Below are positions 63,701-64,000 of a stretch of 64,000 nt of DNA, one piece after another (positions within the stretch are counted from its first letter, which is position 1; each line of letters begins with the position of its first letter). The stretch lies in contig NC_083598.1 in the NCBI RefSeq assembly GCF_020882245.1, forward strand, positions 73,041,714-73,105,713, written 5' to 3'. The stretch comes from Rhopalosiphum padi (lineage: Eukaryota; Arthropoda; Insecta; Hemiptera; Aphididae). The notes below the pieces were generated by a model. That model was not told the origin of the DNA, made no database searches, and saw nothing but the letters and a program-made list of their open reading frames with translations. Position numbers and translations under genes: made by a program.

Positions 63701-64000
63701 AAGAAATATTTATTAATCCGATCAGACGTTTTACCTGAATAGCAAGAGAAAACGGTATTTTTTTTGTGGTGTATTATAATGATTATTGGATAAAAAAAAA
63801 ACAAAACGTTGATTAAGTAGATTTTAGTTCAGTTATTTTAATTAAAATCATTAATTTACATAACAAACTTTGAACGGTCGTGGTTTGTGAAGTAATGAAC
63901 TATAATGTCAAATAAATGGCGTATATTCAAATAATGCTAATACCTTCAAAATAATGAACTGAAAAACTACGGTTTCGCGCTACCAATTTATTAGTAAAAA
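60732..64000. other. AT-rich intergenic region to the window edge
   Basis: No gene was recognised. Moderately CG-containing stretches at 61610-62230 and 63210-63560 have only short frames without protein features. I see no complete mobile element or RNA gene. Confidence 0.45.

Noticed and set aside
1..64000. CRISPR arrays, prokaryotic operons, viral genes
   Set aside because: No spaced direct repeats, polycistronic frames or viral protein features were seen; the DNA is plainly that of an animal nucleus.

Overview
The window looks like AT-rich nuclear DNA of an insect, most likely an aphid or a close hemipteran relative. The signs are eukaryotic split genes with short GT-AG introns, an insect-type ribosomal protein L5 gene, long TA-rich spacers full of TAGGTA/TACCTA motifs, and many short non-autonomous DNA transposons. 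The aphid assignment is inference from overall texture; no database search was possible.

Three genes can be supported, all on the minus strand and all in the left half. (1) 435-1826 is an intact mitochondrial hydroxyacid-oxoacid transhydrogenase (ADHFE1/HOT) with an uninterrupted 463-codon reading frame and a small 5'-UTR intron. (2) 20376-22867 is a three-exon gene for a 405-residue type I membrane protein with leucine-rich repeats, resembling trophoblast glycoprotein. Its first exon lies in a CpG-rich promoter region. (3) 29535-32436 is RpL5 in six exons (300 residues), with a first coding exon that is only the ATG. All splice joins were checked by phase.

The rest is mostly non-coding. At 38309-38567 there is a decayed copy of the N-terminal part of the ADHFE1 gene. 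At 36611-36938 there is a GC-rich, frameshifted coding-like patch of unknown family. Mobile-element remains include two hAT-type MITEs with 8-bp target duplications, a piggyBac-like MITE with TTAA duplications, a 0.6-kb foldback element, a short retroposed 3' end with a 12-bp duplication, and a dispersed repeat family with two roughly 1-kb copies in opposite orientation 32 kb apart. A degenerate tandem array of about 250-285-bp units lies at 39786-40600. From 38.6 kb to the right edge no coding exon was recognised, although several CpG-richer patches (44.9-45.7, 54.3-55.0 and 57.5-58.3 kb) stand out and may be promoters, enhancers or non-coding exons.

The three genes are functionally unrelated (mitochondrial metabolism, cell-surface signalling or adhesion, translation). 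I found no clearly new biological system. The most notable items are the intronless ADHFE1 with its partial copy, the unidentified ORF remnant next to a cleanly delimited hAT MITE, and the repeat architecture.
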